Below, piece by piece: positions 1 to 7,855 of a DNA stretch of 64,000 nucleotides. Each line of letters starts with the position of its first letter. The first letter of the stretch is position 1. Origin of the DNA: Citrobacter freundii (GTDB lineage Bacteria; Bacteroidota; Bacteroidia; Chitinophagales; Chitinophagaceae); NCBI GenBank assembly GCA_003243445.1, contig QFQQ01000031.1:1-64000 (forward strand), written 5' to 3'. The notes below the pieces were generated by a model, which was not told the DNA's origin, searched no databases, and worked only from the letters and a program-made list of their open reading frames with translations. The position numbers were made by a program, and so were the translations under genes.

Positions 1-18
1 CTTCAACAGCAGTAAGCG

Positions 19-44
19 TAAAATCTGCGGAATCAGCGGGAACC
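19..44. repeat. Partial TCTGCGG-family word repeat at window edge
   Basis: The words AATCTGCGG and AATCAGCGGGAACC match the outer arms of the TCTGCGG elements near 32.1-32.3 kb and 36.85-37.06 kb. Only this arm is inside the window; its partner would lie to the left. From here to about 180 nothing else is recognisable. Confidence 0.5.
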
Positions 45-182
45 TTACGCAAGTCCGAAAATTTGGGTAACGATTAGCCTGAAGGGGGAGATTTAGAGGG
101 GGGCCCTACGCCAGCCGAGCGAATAGCTTTCCCTTGAACTAAACAACATCTTACCAACCGAAGCCCCTTCTTTAATTAAAAA

Positions 183-208
183 AAGCTACCCCGGTTATGA
201 GGTAGCTT
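183..208 (-). terminator. Rho-independent terminator of the Kdo/8-amino-Kdo operon
   Basis: AAGCTACC at 183-190 pairs perfectly with GGTAGCTT at 201-208 across a 10-nt loop. On the minus strand the hairpin is followed by a T-rich run (complement of the A-rich stretch 173-184). It lies about 85 nt past the stop of the last minus-strand gene of the operon, where a terminator is expected. Confidence 0.7.
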
Positions 209-248
209 ATATCTTCATTCATCTTTTTCTCTACGATCAATAAACGAC

Positions 249-289
249 CGTCTGCGGTCTGCGGTCCGTGGTCCGTGGTCTGCGGTCTT
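249..289. repeat. CTGCGGTC 7-mer word array abutting a stop codon
   Basis: Five to six consecutive degenerate 7-mers of the form GGTCYGYG. The array ends two bases before the stop codon (292-294) of the transaldolase-CBS gene. The same words form both arms of the element at 22504-22669; here only one arm is seen. Confidence 0.6.
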
Positions 290-291
290 CC

Positions 292-1308
292 CTAGTTCCC
301 CGGCTTCAGATCCTGAATATCCAACATCCCCACCGGCTTTCCATTCTCCGTAACAAGGATCGTATCCACGCTTGTCTTTTTAAAGACTGCTGCCGCATCA
401 TTCAACAGGGAACCAGCATCAACGGATACAGGGTCTTTGTGTGAAAGCTCGCTCATTTTTTTCTTCAGTACATCCCTGCCTTCTTCCTGGATCTTTCTGC
501 GCAGGTCGCCATCGGTAAATACCCCAAGCGGGGAACCATCGCTTTTTACGATCGTTACCGCGCCAAATCCATATTCGGTCATTTTTACGATCGCGTCGGT
601 CAGGGTTGTATCTGCTTCCACAACAGGATTTGTTTTGCTGATCACATCTTTCACGCGCTGCGTCATCAGGTGTGTATGTTCGATGAACTGGTCTGTGCCC
701 AGCGTGGTGAAGTTGTTTTCTGTCAGCGCCTTCATTACTTTCCACGGAACAGTGATGGTATGAACGCCGATGTTCAGTGCGTTGCGGACGTGTTCTGCGT
801 GACGGACAGAAGAGAACATCACTTTTGTATTATAACCATAGCGGTCAGCTGCAAATACGCATTGTTCAACAAGTGCAAGCGCATCATGCCCCTGATCCTG
901 CAATCTTCCCACGAGCGGGCAAACATAGGTTGCGCCGGCCTGCATGGCCATATATGCCTGCTGAAGTGTATATACAAGATGAACGTTCACGAGCAACCCT
1001 TCCCTGCGCAATAGCGCGCAGGCTTTTACACCTTCAAGCGATACAGGGATCTTGAACACGGTTTTTTGCGGATCAAGACCGAGGTCAAGCTGACGGCGTG
1101 CTTCCTTCAACACATCTTCCGCCGTATTGCCCAATGCTTCAATCTGAAGAATCGGAACCATCTTTGATAACTTCACGATCAATCCGTCAATATCCGTCAC
1201 TCCTTCGCGATGCATAAAAGTTGGAGTTGTTGTAAGGCCTGTGAGAAATCCCAGTTTGAATGCTGCTTCGATTTCCTTAATGTCTGCTGAATCAAGATAT
1301 AATTCCAT
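292..1308 (-). CDS. Transaldolase/fructose-6-phosphate aldolase-like domain fused to a KdsD-type CBS pair
   Basis: Residues 1-218 form a short transaldolase (FSA/TalC-like) barrel; residues about 222-336 are two CBS domains. Visible in the aldolase part: Asp6 in LYLDSADI and the Schiff-base lysine Lys86 in VFKIPV. The normally conserved Asn of the TTNPS motif is Thr28 (TTTPT). The aromatic residue usual in the YVAPYV/YVSPF segment is Leu132. The CBS part carries GVFTDGDLRR (262-271), a hallmark of arabinose-5-phosphate isomerase KdsD/KpsF. No SIS isomerase domain is present. It is the last gene of an operon with kdnA, kdnB and kdsA, 86 bp after kdsA. A canonical short transaldolase exists separately at 35548. 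I infer a role in supplying or regulating a sugar-phosphate precursor (possibly arabinose 5-phosphate) for Kdo synthesis. The architecture is clear; the activity is not. Confidence 0.8.
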   Translation of the reverse strand: MELYLDSADIKEIEAAFKLGFLTGLTTTPTFMHREGVTDIDGLIVKLSKMVPILQIEALGNTAEDVLKEARRQLDLGLDPQKTVFKIPVSLEGVKACALLRREGLLVNVHLVYTLQQAYMAMQAGATYVCPLVGRLQDQGHDALALVEQCVFAADRYGYNTKVMFSSVRHAEHVRNALNIGVHTITVPWKVMKALTENNFTTLGTDQFIEHTHLMTQRVKDVISKTNPVVEADTTLTDAIVKMTEYGFGAVTIVKSDGSPLGVFTDGDLRRKIQEEGRDVLKKKMSELSHKDPVSVDAGSLLNDAAAVFKKTSVDTILVTENGKPVGMLDIQDLKPGN

Positions 1309-1324
1309 GCTTCAGTATTTAATA

Positions 1325-1355
1325 AATTAAAAAGTAAAAATTAAAAAGTAAAAAG
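1325..1355. repeat. AAAAGTAAAA word arm between kdsA and the transaldolase-CBS gene
   Basis: Consecutive words TTAAAAAGTAAAAATTAAAA, the arm type of the AAAAGTAAAA family, inside a minus-strand operon. No clear inverted partner is visible, so this is a single-arm or decayed member. Confidence 0.5.
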
Positions 1356-1394
1356 ATCCGGTATCCTGAGACTGGCAAATAACTGCTTCTTAAT

Positions 1395-2252
1395 TTAAGC
1401 TATGGTAGGAGCTGCTTCGCGGTTCCTGTATTTTACCTGCACCTGGTGCAGTTCCAGTAATGGCTTCAAGAATTCTTCCAGCCCGTACACGCTGAGCTGG
1501 CTGGCCGCATCACACAATGCTTTTTCAGGATCAGGATGTGTTTCAATGAATACGCCATCCACACCTGCTGCAACGCCCGCACGGGAAAGCACAGGAAGGA
1601 ACTCCCTCGCGCCACCTTTTGCGTCAGCGCTGGGAATGCCATATTTGCGGATAGAGTGCGTAATGTCAAAGACGACCGGATAACCCAGTTTGCCCATATG
1701 ATAAAAACTGCGCGGATCCACGATCAGGTCATTATATCCAAATGTATAACCACGCTCTGTAAGAATGATCTGGTCATTTCCTGCTTCCACACATTTGGCA
1801 ACGGGATGCTTCATGTTTTCCGGTGAGAGGAACTGACCATGTTTAATGTTGATCACCTTTCCTGTTTTTGCAGCTGCCACCATCAGGTCGCTTTGCATAC
1901 ACAGGTAAGCAGGGATCTGCAATACATCCACCACTTCGCCGGCGGCTGCCGCCTGGTCGGGGTAATGAATATCTGTCAATACGGAGAAGCCAAACTGTTC
2001 GCGGATTTTTGCCAGCATTTGCACACCTTTTGCAAGCCCGGGACCTGTATAATACTTCAGGCTGCTGCGGTTGTCTTTCTGAAAAGAGCTTTTGTAAATG
2101 ATGTTGATCTTAAGCCGCTCTGCCACTTCTCTCAGTTTCTCAGCGGTCTTCATCATGATCGATTCTTCTTCGATAACGCATGGGCCGGAGATCACAAACA
2201 GATCGTCTGTGCCACAATCGATATCACCCACTTTTACGATTTTCTTGCTCAT
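1395..2252 (-). CDS. kdsA: 3-deoxy-D-manno-octulosonate 8-phosphate synthase
   Basis: Condenses phosphoenolpyruvate with arabinose 5-phosphate to Kdo 8-phosphate, the first committed step of Kdo synthesis for lipid A inner core; cytoplasmic. The 285-aa length is typical. Recognisable segments are FVISGPCVIEE (19-29), the IKHGQF substrate-binding segment, TERGYTFGYNDL and VFDITHS. Cys25 in SGPC corresponds to the metal-ligand cysteine of the metal-dependent class (Aquifex type); the E. coli type has Asn there. It sits between kdnB and the transaldolase-CBS gene on the same strand, so it supplies the backbone that KdnB/KdnA would later modify. The gap to kdnB (135 bp) holds a TTTAAAC word element. 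Confidence 0.95.
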   Translation of the reverse strand: MSKKIVKVGDIDCGTDDLFVISGPCVIEEESIMMKTAEKLREVAERLKINIIYKSSFQKDNRSSLKYYTGPGLAKGVQMLAKIREQFGFSVLTDIHYPDQAAAAGEVVDVLQIPAYLCMQSDLMVAAAKTGKVINIKHGQFLSPENMKHPVAKCVEAGNDQIILTERGYTFGYNDLIVDPRSFYHMGKLGYPVVFDITHSIRKYGIPSADAKGGAREFLPVLSRAGVAAGVDGVFIETHPDPEKALCDAASQLSVYGLEEFLKPLLELHQVQVKYRNREAAPTIA

Positions 2253-2286
2253 ACTATTTTTTTTATATGGTGGTTACGGGGAAAGG

Positions 2287-2382
2287 AGTTTAAAAGTTTA
2301 ATAGTTTAAATGTTTTACATCAAGCATCCAACGTTTAAACATTTAAATTATTAAACTCTTAAACTATTAAACGTTCAAACTT
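2287..2382. repeat. TTTAAAC-family inverted word element
   Basis: Left arm 2287-2312 is built of GTTTAAAAG/GTTTAAATG words and the right arm 2330-2382 of their complements (CATTTAAATTATTAAAC and similar), around a short core. It fills the spacer between kdnB (stop at 2388) and kdsA (start at 2252). Family members lie at 36220-36290 and 45914-46012. Confidence 0.7.
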
Positions 2383-2387
2383 TCTGC

Positions 2388-3467
2388 TCATAATCTTCTG
2401 AACAACGATTCGATATCCCTGACCGTTACTTTTTCTTTCCAGTCGCTGCCGATCGCATGATTCCACATGTGCGGCAGATTATATGATACTGTTGCCATTG
2501 CTGTGATCTGCGCATCTGTCCAGTCTTTGGACAGACCTTGCGGAAGATCGATCGAATGCTTGCGGATCATCTCTTTGAATTCTTTTACGCCATCCGGATA
2601 ATAATCTTCAAGATGATTAAAGGCAATACAATTGGCATAGCAATGACGCATGCCAAGGATCTTGGACAATCCATAGGACAATGCATGGCAAACGCCCACT
2701 TCAGAATAGGTGAGGCTTAATCCACCCATCATCGAAGCGACCATCAGTTTATCATCATTCTCCGGCGTTTGTCCGCTGTTATCTCCAAGAAAGATCTCAC
2801 GGCAAAGTTTTAATGATTGCTCGGCAAAGGCATGGCTGTAGGCATTATTTAAAATGCCGTTCTCCGATTCTATGCAATGAATATAGGTGTCCATGCCGGT
2901 ATAGAACCACCAGTTTCTTGGAACTGTCGCGATCAGGTTCGGGTCATATACTACCTGGTTGAAGACAGTCCATTCGCATTTCAGGCCCAGTTTCTTTTCC
3001 GGTCCGGTCAATACCGCGGTCATAGACACTTCAGCGCCTGTTCCGGAGATCGTCGGCACACCTACGTGATAGATGCCTGGTTTTTTCACCAGGTTCAACC
3101 CCTGGTACAGTGTGGATGAACCTTCATTGGTAAACATCAGCGATACTGCTTTTGCTATATCCATGATGCTTCCTCCGCCAATGCCGATCACGGCCGCAGG
3201 AAGACCTTTCTGTTCAAGTATTTCATCGCGAAGAGAATCGATCTGTTCGGTTGTGGGCTCATGCACATCCACATCAATGAACTTCACCACATCCCCGGCT
3301 TTCGATGGAATGCGGGATGCAAGTGGTTTATCATGAAAATACTGATCCACTACAAACAGCATGAAGCCATCATTGAGTGATCTTTTATCTTCCAGTATGT
3401 CTCCAAGCTGGTCAAAACTGCCACGGCCGAAGACGGTCTTTTCGATGCCTTTAAAATTCTTATGCAT
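2388..3467 (-). CDS. kdnB: 3-deoxy-alpha-D-manno-octulosonate 8-oxidase (iron-containing alcohol dehydrogenase)
   Basis: Group III iron-type alcohol dehydrogenase, 359 aa. It has the nucleotide-binding GIGGGSIMD motif (95-103) and the four expected metal ligands Asp193, His197, His261 and His275. In Shewanella oneidensis KdnB oxidises C8 of Kdo to an aldehyde that KdnA then aminates, giving 8-amino-3,8-dideoxy-Kdo (Kdo8N). The assignment to KdnB rather than another Fe-ADH rests on the start of the sequence (HKNFK...FGRGSF) resembling KdnB as I remember it, and on the gene overlapping kdnA by 8 bp with kdsA next. Cytoplasmic. Confidence 0.88.
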   Translation of the reverse strand: MHKNFKGIEKTVFGRGSFDQLGDILEDKRSLNDGFMLFVVDQYFHDKPLASRIPSKAGDVVKFIDVDVHEPTTEQIDSLRDEILEQKGLPAAVIGIGGGSIMDIAKAVSLMFTNEGSSTLYQGLNLVKKPGIYHVGVPTISGTGAEVSMTAVLTGPEKKLGLKCEWTVFNQVVYDPNLIATVPRNWWFYTGMDTYIHCIESENGILNNAYSHAFAEQSLKLCREIFLGDNSGQTPENDDKLMVASMMGGLSLTYSEVGVCHALSYGLSKILGMRHCYANCIAFNHLEDYYPDGVKEFKEMIRKHSIDLPQGLSKDWTDAQITAMATVSYNLPHMWNHAIGSDWKEKVTVRDIESLFRRL

Positions 3468-4668
3468 GTATTGGTGACAAAGCTTTTTGTATGCAGGCTG
3501 ATATTTTTGCTGCGAGATTTTTTAATTCTTCTTCTGTCCAGGTCACACGGATGCCAATAGAGATCAGGCGGCCAACGACCTCCTGTGATTTTGGCAACTG
3601 CACCGCGTGATAGTCCTGCGGTGCGCCAAGTACCTGTATGGCCAATGGAGCGGCTGTTTTCATGTCCTTCAAATGCGTCCATTGGTTAATGAAGTGGTAC
3701 ATGTTCGTAAACCAGTAATTGAAACCGCCTACGCCTGCCTGGTTGAATTCATCAACGACGCGTTTGGCAGCGGCGGTGTCAGGCAGTAACAGGTTCAGAA
3801 ATGTAGCAGAATCACCGGAAGGATCAGCCAGCTCTGCGAATCCAAGGCCGTCAATCTTTCCAAGTTCCCGGATGAGATAAGATTTGTGTTCACGGTTTTT
3901 TTGAAGGATATGCGGAACACGTCTTGTTTGTGCAAGACCGATTGCTGCATTCAGTTCACCGATACGAAAATTAAAACCAACGATCGGGTGATTTTCCATG
4001 CCACGGTTATTGCCGATGTGATCATGACCATGATCGGAATAGGTGGAAGCATGTGTATAGCATTGTTCGTCGTTCGTTACAAACACACCACCTTCACCAG
4101 CTGTCGCGATCTTAAAGAAATCAAAGGAATAACAACCCGTCTTTCCAAATAAACCGACAGAGGTTCCTTTATAAGAAGAACCGAACGCCTGTCCGGCATC
4201 TTCCACCAGCACGAGGTTTTTTTCTTTGCAAAGCGCAACAATTTCATCCATGCGGGCCATACCGCCGCACATGTGTACGAGCAGTACGGCTTTTGTTTTT
4301 GGCGTAATGGCAGCCCTGATGCCTTCGGGGCTCAGGCAAAGTGTCTCATCAATCTCTGCAAACACCGGGAGGCCTCCGGCAAATAATACGGCTTCCACGG
4401 ATGCGATGAAGGTGAACGGCGGTACGATCACTTCATCTCCCGCGCCGATACCGGCTGCCGCCAGTGCGCAGGAGACGGCCGTCGACCCGCTTGAAACGGC
4501 ATGCGCATATTTAGCCTTTGTCACTTTTTTTACTTCTTCTTCAAATTCGCGTGCTTTCCAGATATTGTTCCGCTGTGCGTCATGATTATACCGGAAAAGG
4601 ATGCCCGTTTCCAATACATCGTTTACTTCCTTTCTTTCTTCTGCTCCAAATAGTTCTGTTCCTGGCAT
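3460..4668 (-). CDS. kdnA: 8-amino-3,8-dideoxy-Kdo transaminase (DegT/DnrJ/EryC1 aminotransferase)
   Basis: PLP-dependent sugar aminotransferase that, with KdnB, converts Kdo to 8-amino-8-deoxy-Kdo. I chose the ATG at 4668 because the protein then begins MPGTELFG, the family start; upstream in-frame codons to 4731 do not look coding. From that start, Lys186 in FFKIATAGEGG is the PLP Schiff-base lysine and Asp158 in VEDAGQ binds the pyridine nitrogen. Other conserved segments are PPFTFIASVEA (83-93), CLSPEGI and SDHGHDHIG; the last is typical of KdnA. The length of 402 aa is normal. It is the first gene of the operon and its 3' end overlaps kdnB by 8 bp. Confidence 0.9.
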   Translation of the reverse strand: MPGTELFGAEERKEVNDVLETGILFRYNHDAQRNNIWKAREFEEEVKKVTKAKYAHAVSSGSTAVSCALAAAGIGAGDEVIVPPFTFIASVEAVLFAGGLPVFAEIDETLCLSPEGIRAAITPKTKAVLLVHMCGGMARMDEIVALCKEKNLVLVEDAGQAFGSSYKGTSVGLFGKTGCYSFDFFKIATAGEGGVFVTNDEQCYTHASTYSDHGHDHIGNNRGMENHPIVGFNFRIGELNAAIGLAQTRRVPHILQKNREHKSYLIRELGKIDGLGFAELADPSGDSATFLNLLLPDTAAAKRVVDEFNQAGVGGFNYWFTNMYHFINQWTHLKDMKTAAPLAIQVLGAPQDYHAVQLPKSQEVVGRLISIGIRVTWTEEELKNLAAKISACIQKALSPIHA

Positions 4669-4810
4669 AGTGATTACTAAGATTTTATTAATACAATTCA
4701 GGGGCAGTATTCCCCTAAGCCAAATCCGCATAAATGCAGAATGCGAAGGTGGGCAATATAGTTTAAAGCGGGGATATAGAGGTGGGTGGGAGGAAGTTAT
4801 CTGATCGTTA

Positions 4811-5196
4811 ACGGGGATTTATTGGATTATTAGGATTAGGGGGATACGTGTCTGAGGGGTTGAAAAAGGATCAGGCTTTATGGGGGCGCTGAACATTTTA
4901 ATCAACTCGCTGAGTGAGAAAAGGGGATGATTGGGCGCAGGTCTGCGGTTGGAGACTCTATTTCAATCTGAATACCTCGATCCGCTTACTAATCGACAAA
5001 AGAGGATGATTGAGAGCGGGTCTGAGGTTGCTGAGCCTGTTTCACTTTCGGCCACGACTCCCAATTAATCCCATTAATCCATTACTGCCTTACAGGAAAA
5101 ATGGATTAAGATATTCAGACCACCCATAAAGCCTGATCCTTTTTCAACCCCTTTGGCACGTATCCCCCTAATCCCAATAATCCAATAACTCCCCGT
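4811..5196. mobile_element. Gene-less inverted-repeat element, GGATTATTGGGATT family
   Basis: Left arm 4811-4884 and right arm 5123-5196 are inverted copies, by my alignment about 69 of 74 positions identical. The outer half consists of GGATT/ATTGG words, the inner half of unique sequence (GGTTGAAAAAGGATCAGG). The 238-nt interior has no convincing ORF. It holds a second inner pair (TTAATCCATT at 5069-5078 with AATGGATTAA at 5100-5109) and two related copies of a block about 36 nt long near 4917 and 5001 (GGATGATTG...GGTCTG). The outer words are the same as those at the ends of the GxxExxY cassette at 41975-42785, so this looks like a gene-less derivative. It fills the divergent gap between kdnA and the DnaJ-type gene. 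Confidence 0.75.
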
Positions 5197-5249
5197 CCGA
5201 CATTATTGCAGACTTTTCACTTTGGTACACATATTGAAAAAATTACATC

Positions 5250-6158
5250 ATGGCCAGCAATTTTTATACAATACTGGGCGTAGCTAAAACGGCTTCAGCG
5301 GATGAGATCAAAAAAGCATTCCGTAAACAGGCGGTGAAGTATCACCCGGACAAGAACCCGGGCGATAAAGCCGCTGAGGAAAAATTCAAAGAACTGAATG
5401 AAGCGTATGAAGTGCTGAGTGACCCGGATAAGAGAAAAAAGTATGACCAGTTTGGAGAAAACTGGAATAAGGTAGGTGAACAGGCGAACGGAGGTGGCGG
5501 ATACCGCTATCAGGGTTCACCTGGTGGGCAAAGCTTTCATTTTGAGGGAGATCCATCGGATTTGTTTGGCGGTGCCGATGGTGATTATTCCGATCTGTTC
5601 GAGAATTTCTTCCGGTCTGGCGGGCGCTCCGGCGGTTCAAGAGCCAGCAGGGCGAAAGATATCAGGGGCAGCATTGCGATTTCACTCGCAGATGCTTTTC
5701 ACGGTGGGGCAAAGGTGTTTGAGATAAATGGTGAGAAAATTCGAATCCAGTTGAAACCGGGTGCCTATGACGGACTGGAGATCAAACTGGCAGGAAAGGG
5801 CAATCCGGCAGGCAAAAATGGCAAACCGGGAGACCTTTACCTGGTAATCCAGGTAACGCCCGATCCTTCTTATGAACGCGTGGGAAACGATATACGCCAA
5901 TCCCTTCAGATCGATCTTTTCACCGCGGTACTTGGCGGCGATGTTCAGTTCTCCACACTTGCCGGCAAACTCAAGCTCAAGATCCCCGCAGGCACACAGA
6001 ATGGGAAAACCCTGCGTATCAAAGGGAAAGGTATGCCGATCTATAATCAAACAGGGGCGGGCGACCTGCTCTTGCAGATCCATGTCGTCATTCCTGAAAA
6101 TCTTACAGCAGAACAAACAGAACAGTTCAGAAAGCTGCAGGAGAGTATGAAGGGATAA
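5250..6158 (+). CDS. DnaJ-type co-chaperone without zinc finger (CbpA-like)
   Basis: Type II Hsp40 of 302 aa that stimulates the ATPase of a DnaK-type Hsp70 in the cytoplasm. The J domain (1-68) contains the essential HPD tripeptide (32-34). A Gly/Phe-rich linker follows (about 75-135). Residues 136-300 form the two C-terminal beta domains that bind client proteins. The CxxCxGxG zinc-finger repeats of true DnaJ are absent, so CbpA-like is the better name. It stands alone on the plus strand, upstream of thioredoxin with a word-repeat element between. Confidence 0.9.
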   Translation: MASNFYTILGVAKTASADEIKKAFRKQAVKYHPDKNPGDKAAEEKFKELNEAYEVLSDPDKRKKYDQFGENWNKVGEQANGGGGYRYQGSPGGQSFHFEGDPSDLFGGADGDYSDLFENFFRSGGRSGGSRASRAKDIRGSIAISLADAFHGGAKVFEINGEKIRIQLKPGAYDGLEIKLAGKGNPAGKNGKPGDLYLVIQVTPDPSYERVGNDIRQSLQIDLFTAVLGGDVQFSTLAGKLKLKIPAGTQNGKTLRIKGKGMPIYNQTGAGDLLLQIHVVIPENLTAEQTEQFRKLQESMKG

Positions 6159-6182
6159 CGTGGCTTGAAATGTGTTGCTTCA

Positions 6183-6357
6183 GAAGAAGAAGAAGAAGAA
6201 GAAGAAGAAGAAAGGTTCCAGGGGTTTCAGGAGTTCCACAGGTTCCATAGGTTTCTTCAGTTCGAATAATCTTTATGTTTTCGATCATAAATGGACCAAC
6301 CTCTGGAACCTTTGGAACTCCTGAAACCTCTGAAACCTTTAAACTCCTCTGAAACTT
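6183..6357. repeat. GGAACC-family inverted word element with a GAA microsatellite
   Basis: About ten GAA triplets (6183-6213) run into the left arm 6213-6267 (GGTTCCAGGGG, GTTTCAGGAG and related words). The inverted right arm is 6298-6357 (CCTCTGGAACC, TTTGGAACTCC). The core is about 30 nt. The element occupies the spacer between the DnaJ-type gene and thioredoxin and ends just before a -7-like box (6361-6368). Confidence 0.75.
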
Positions 6358-6373
6358 TTTTAAAATTGCGAGT

Positions 6374-6673
6374 ATGGAAACATTCAAGGATCTCATACAA
6401 TCAGACACACCTGTGCTGGTGGATTTTTACGCGGACTGGTGCGGCCCCTGCAAGGCCATGAGCCCGGTGGTGACGGAAGTTGCACGCAGTGTGCAAGGCA
6501 AAGCCCGTGTGATCAAAGTTGATATCGATAAAAGCGCAGAAGCAGCGCAGGCATTCCAGGTACAGGCGGTACCAACATTCATTATTTTCCGGAATGGAAC
6601 GATCAGATGGAGGCATTCGGGGATGTTGGATAAGAGTACGCTGATGAACGTTATTGCGCAACATGCGCAATAA
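6374..6673 (+). CDS. trxA: Thioredoxin
   Basis: Small cytoplasmic dithiol-disulfide oxidoreductase of 99 aa, close to the usual 105-108. It has the WCGPC active site (Cys23, Cys26), an upstream VDFYADW strand and the cis-proline loop AVPTF (Pro67). No signal peptide is seen, so it is not an exported TlpA type. A -7-like TAAAATTG (6361-6368) ends 5 nt before the ATG, suggesting a very short leader. The stop codon is followed immediately by an AAAAGTAAAA word arm. Confidence 0.9.
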   Translation: METFKDLIQSDTPVLVDFYADWCGPCKAMSPVVTEVARSVQGKARVIKVDIDKSAEAAQAFQVQAVPTFIIFRNGTIRWRHSGMLDKSTLMNVIAQHAQ

Positions 6674-6791
6674 TTAAAAAGTAAAAAGTAAAAATTAAAA
6701 AACCTCAGTTTGAAGTCTCTCCTTGATTCAAAAGAAGCTTTCAAACCGGGGCTTTTTAATTTTTACTTTTTACTTTTGACTTTTTACTTTC
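6674..6791. repeat. AAAAGTAAAA-family inverted word element, trxA-dapD junction
   Basis: The left arm starts directly after the trxA stop (TTAAAAAGTAAAAAGTAAAA). The right arm (CTTTTTAATTTTTACTTTTT) ends next to the dapD stop at 6792. The core can fold as CCTC.GTTTGAA with TTCAAAC.GGGG, a terminator-like hairpin between two convergent genes. Confidence 0.75.
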
Positions 6792-7598
6792 TCACACGCT
6801 CACGTTGAAATCCCGCAGCGCATCATTCAGGCTCGTCTTAAGGTCTGTGCTTGGTTTACGCTGACCGATGATCAGTGCGCAGTTTACATGATATTCTCCC
6901 GCGGGAAATTTCTTTGGATAGCTGCCGGGGATCACCACGCTTCTTGCCGGTACGCGGCCTTTATATTCTTTCGGTGTATCACCGCTCACATCAATGATCT
7001 TGGTTGATTGGGTAAGCACCACGTTTGCACCTAATACCGCTTCTTTTTCCACTACCACACCTTCAACCACGATACAGCGGCTACCGATAAAGCAGCCATC
7101 TTCCACGATCACCGGTGAGGCCTGCAGTGGTTCCAGTACACCACCGATACCTACGCCACCGCTAAGGTGCACATTCTTTCCGATCTGTGCACAACTGCCC
7201 ACCGTTGCCCAGGTATCCACCATTGTTCCCTGGTCAACATAAGCGCCGATATTTACATAAGAAGGCATCAGCACCACACCCGGTGCAATGTACGCTCCGT
7301 ATCTTGCGATCGCGTGCGGTACAGCTCTTACACCAAGCTCCTGGTATCCGTTTTTCAACAGCATTTTATCATAAAACTCAAACGGTCCCACATTCCAGGT
7401 CTGCATCGGCTGAATACCAAAATACATCAATATACCCTGCTTCACCCACTCATTGATCTCCCAGCCATTCTCTGTTGGTGTTGCCACCCTGTAGCGGCCT
7501 TTATCCAGGTCTTCAATAAACGAATGGATCGCTTCACTGTATTTGTTTTCCTTGAGAAGTTCCCGGTTGCTCCAGGCTTCTTGAATGAGGTCTTTCAT
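6792..7598 (-). CDS. dapD: 2,3,4,5-tetrahydropyridine-2,6-dicarboxylate N-succinyltransferase
   Basis: Transfers succinyl from succinyl-CoA to tetrahydrodipicolinate in the lysine/diaminopimelate pathway; cytoplasmic trimer. The start at 7598 gives MKDLIQEAWSNRELL, the usual N-terminus; the open frame extends 9 codons further upstream without family resemblance. The C-terminal two thirds is a left-handed beta-helix of hexapeptide repeats (GAYVDQGTMVDTWATVGSCAQ, GKNVHLSGGVGIGGVLEP). The length of 268 aa is normal. The pathway partner dapB is in this window at 52477, not linked to it. Confidence 0.95.
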   Translation of the reverse strand: MKDLIQEAWSNRELLKENKYSEAIHSFIEDLDKGRYRVATPTENGWEINEWVKQGILMYFGIQPMQTWNVGPFEFYDKMLLKNGYQELGVRAVPHAIARYGAYIAPGVVLMPSYVNIGAYVDQGTMVDTWATVGSCAQIGKNVHLSGGVGIGGVLEPLQASPVIVEDGCFIGSRCIVVEGVVVEKEAVLGANVVLTQSTKIIDVSGDTPKEYKGRVPARSVVIPGSYPKKFPAGEYHVNCALIIGQRKPSTDLKTSLNDALRDFNVSV

Positions 7599-7628
7599 CT
7601 TAAACAATTTGCGCAAAAATAGCATTCA

Positions 7629-7855
7629 TTACGCGAATTTTGCATCGCTAATTTCGCGAATTAGAGATCCATAGAGCAATTGACCGACAGTGAGTGAATC
7701 GTTAAAGTAGCTCTTTATATGATTCTGGTTATCCAAATTCCAATAATTCCACGAACTTCGTCGATCAGCTTTATTCAGTCATCAACACTGTTGAAAAATC
7801 TCCGGATTACATGATCGCAATTCGCGTAATTCGCGTAATAAAATTCGCGTAATGA
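7629..7855. repeat. GCGTAATTCGC-family inverted word element in a divergent promoter region
   Basis: Left arm 7629-7664 (ATTACGCGAATT, TAATTTCGCGAATTA) and right arm 7813-7855 (AATTCGCGTAATTCGCGTAA and one more word) enclose a core of about 150 nt. The last word of the right arm supplies the ATG (7852) of the glycosyltransferase gene. The element separates divergent dapD and the glycosyltransferase, so their promoters must lie in or beside it. Confidence 0.7.

Noticed and set aside
4669..4731. In-frame 21-codon upstream extension of kdnA
   Set aside because: It lacks family similarity; the MPGTELFG start at 4668 matches KdnA-type proteins.
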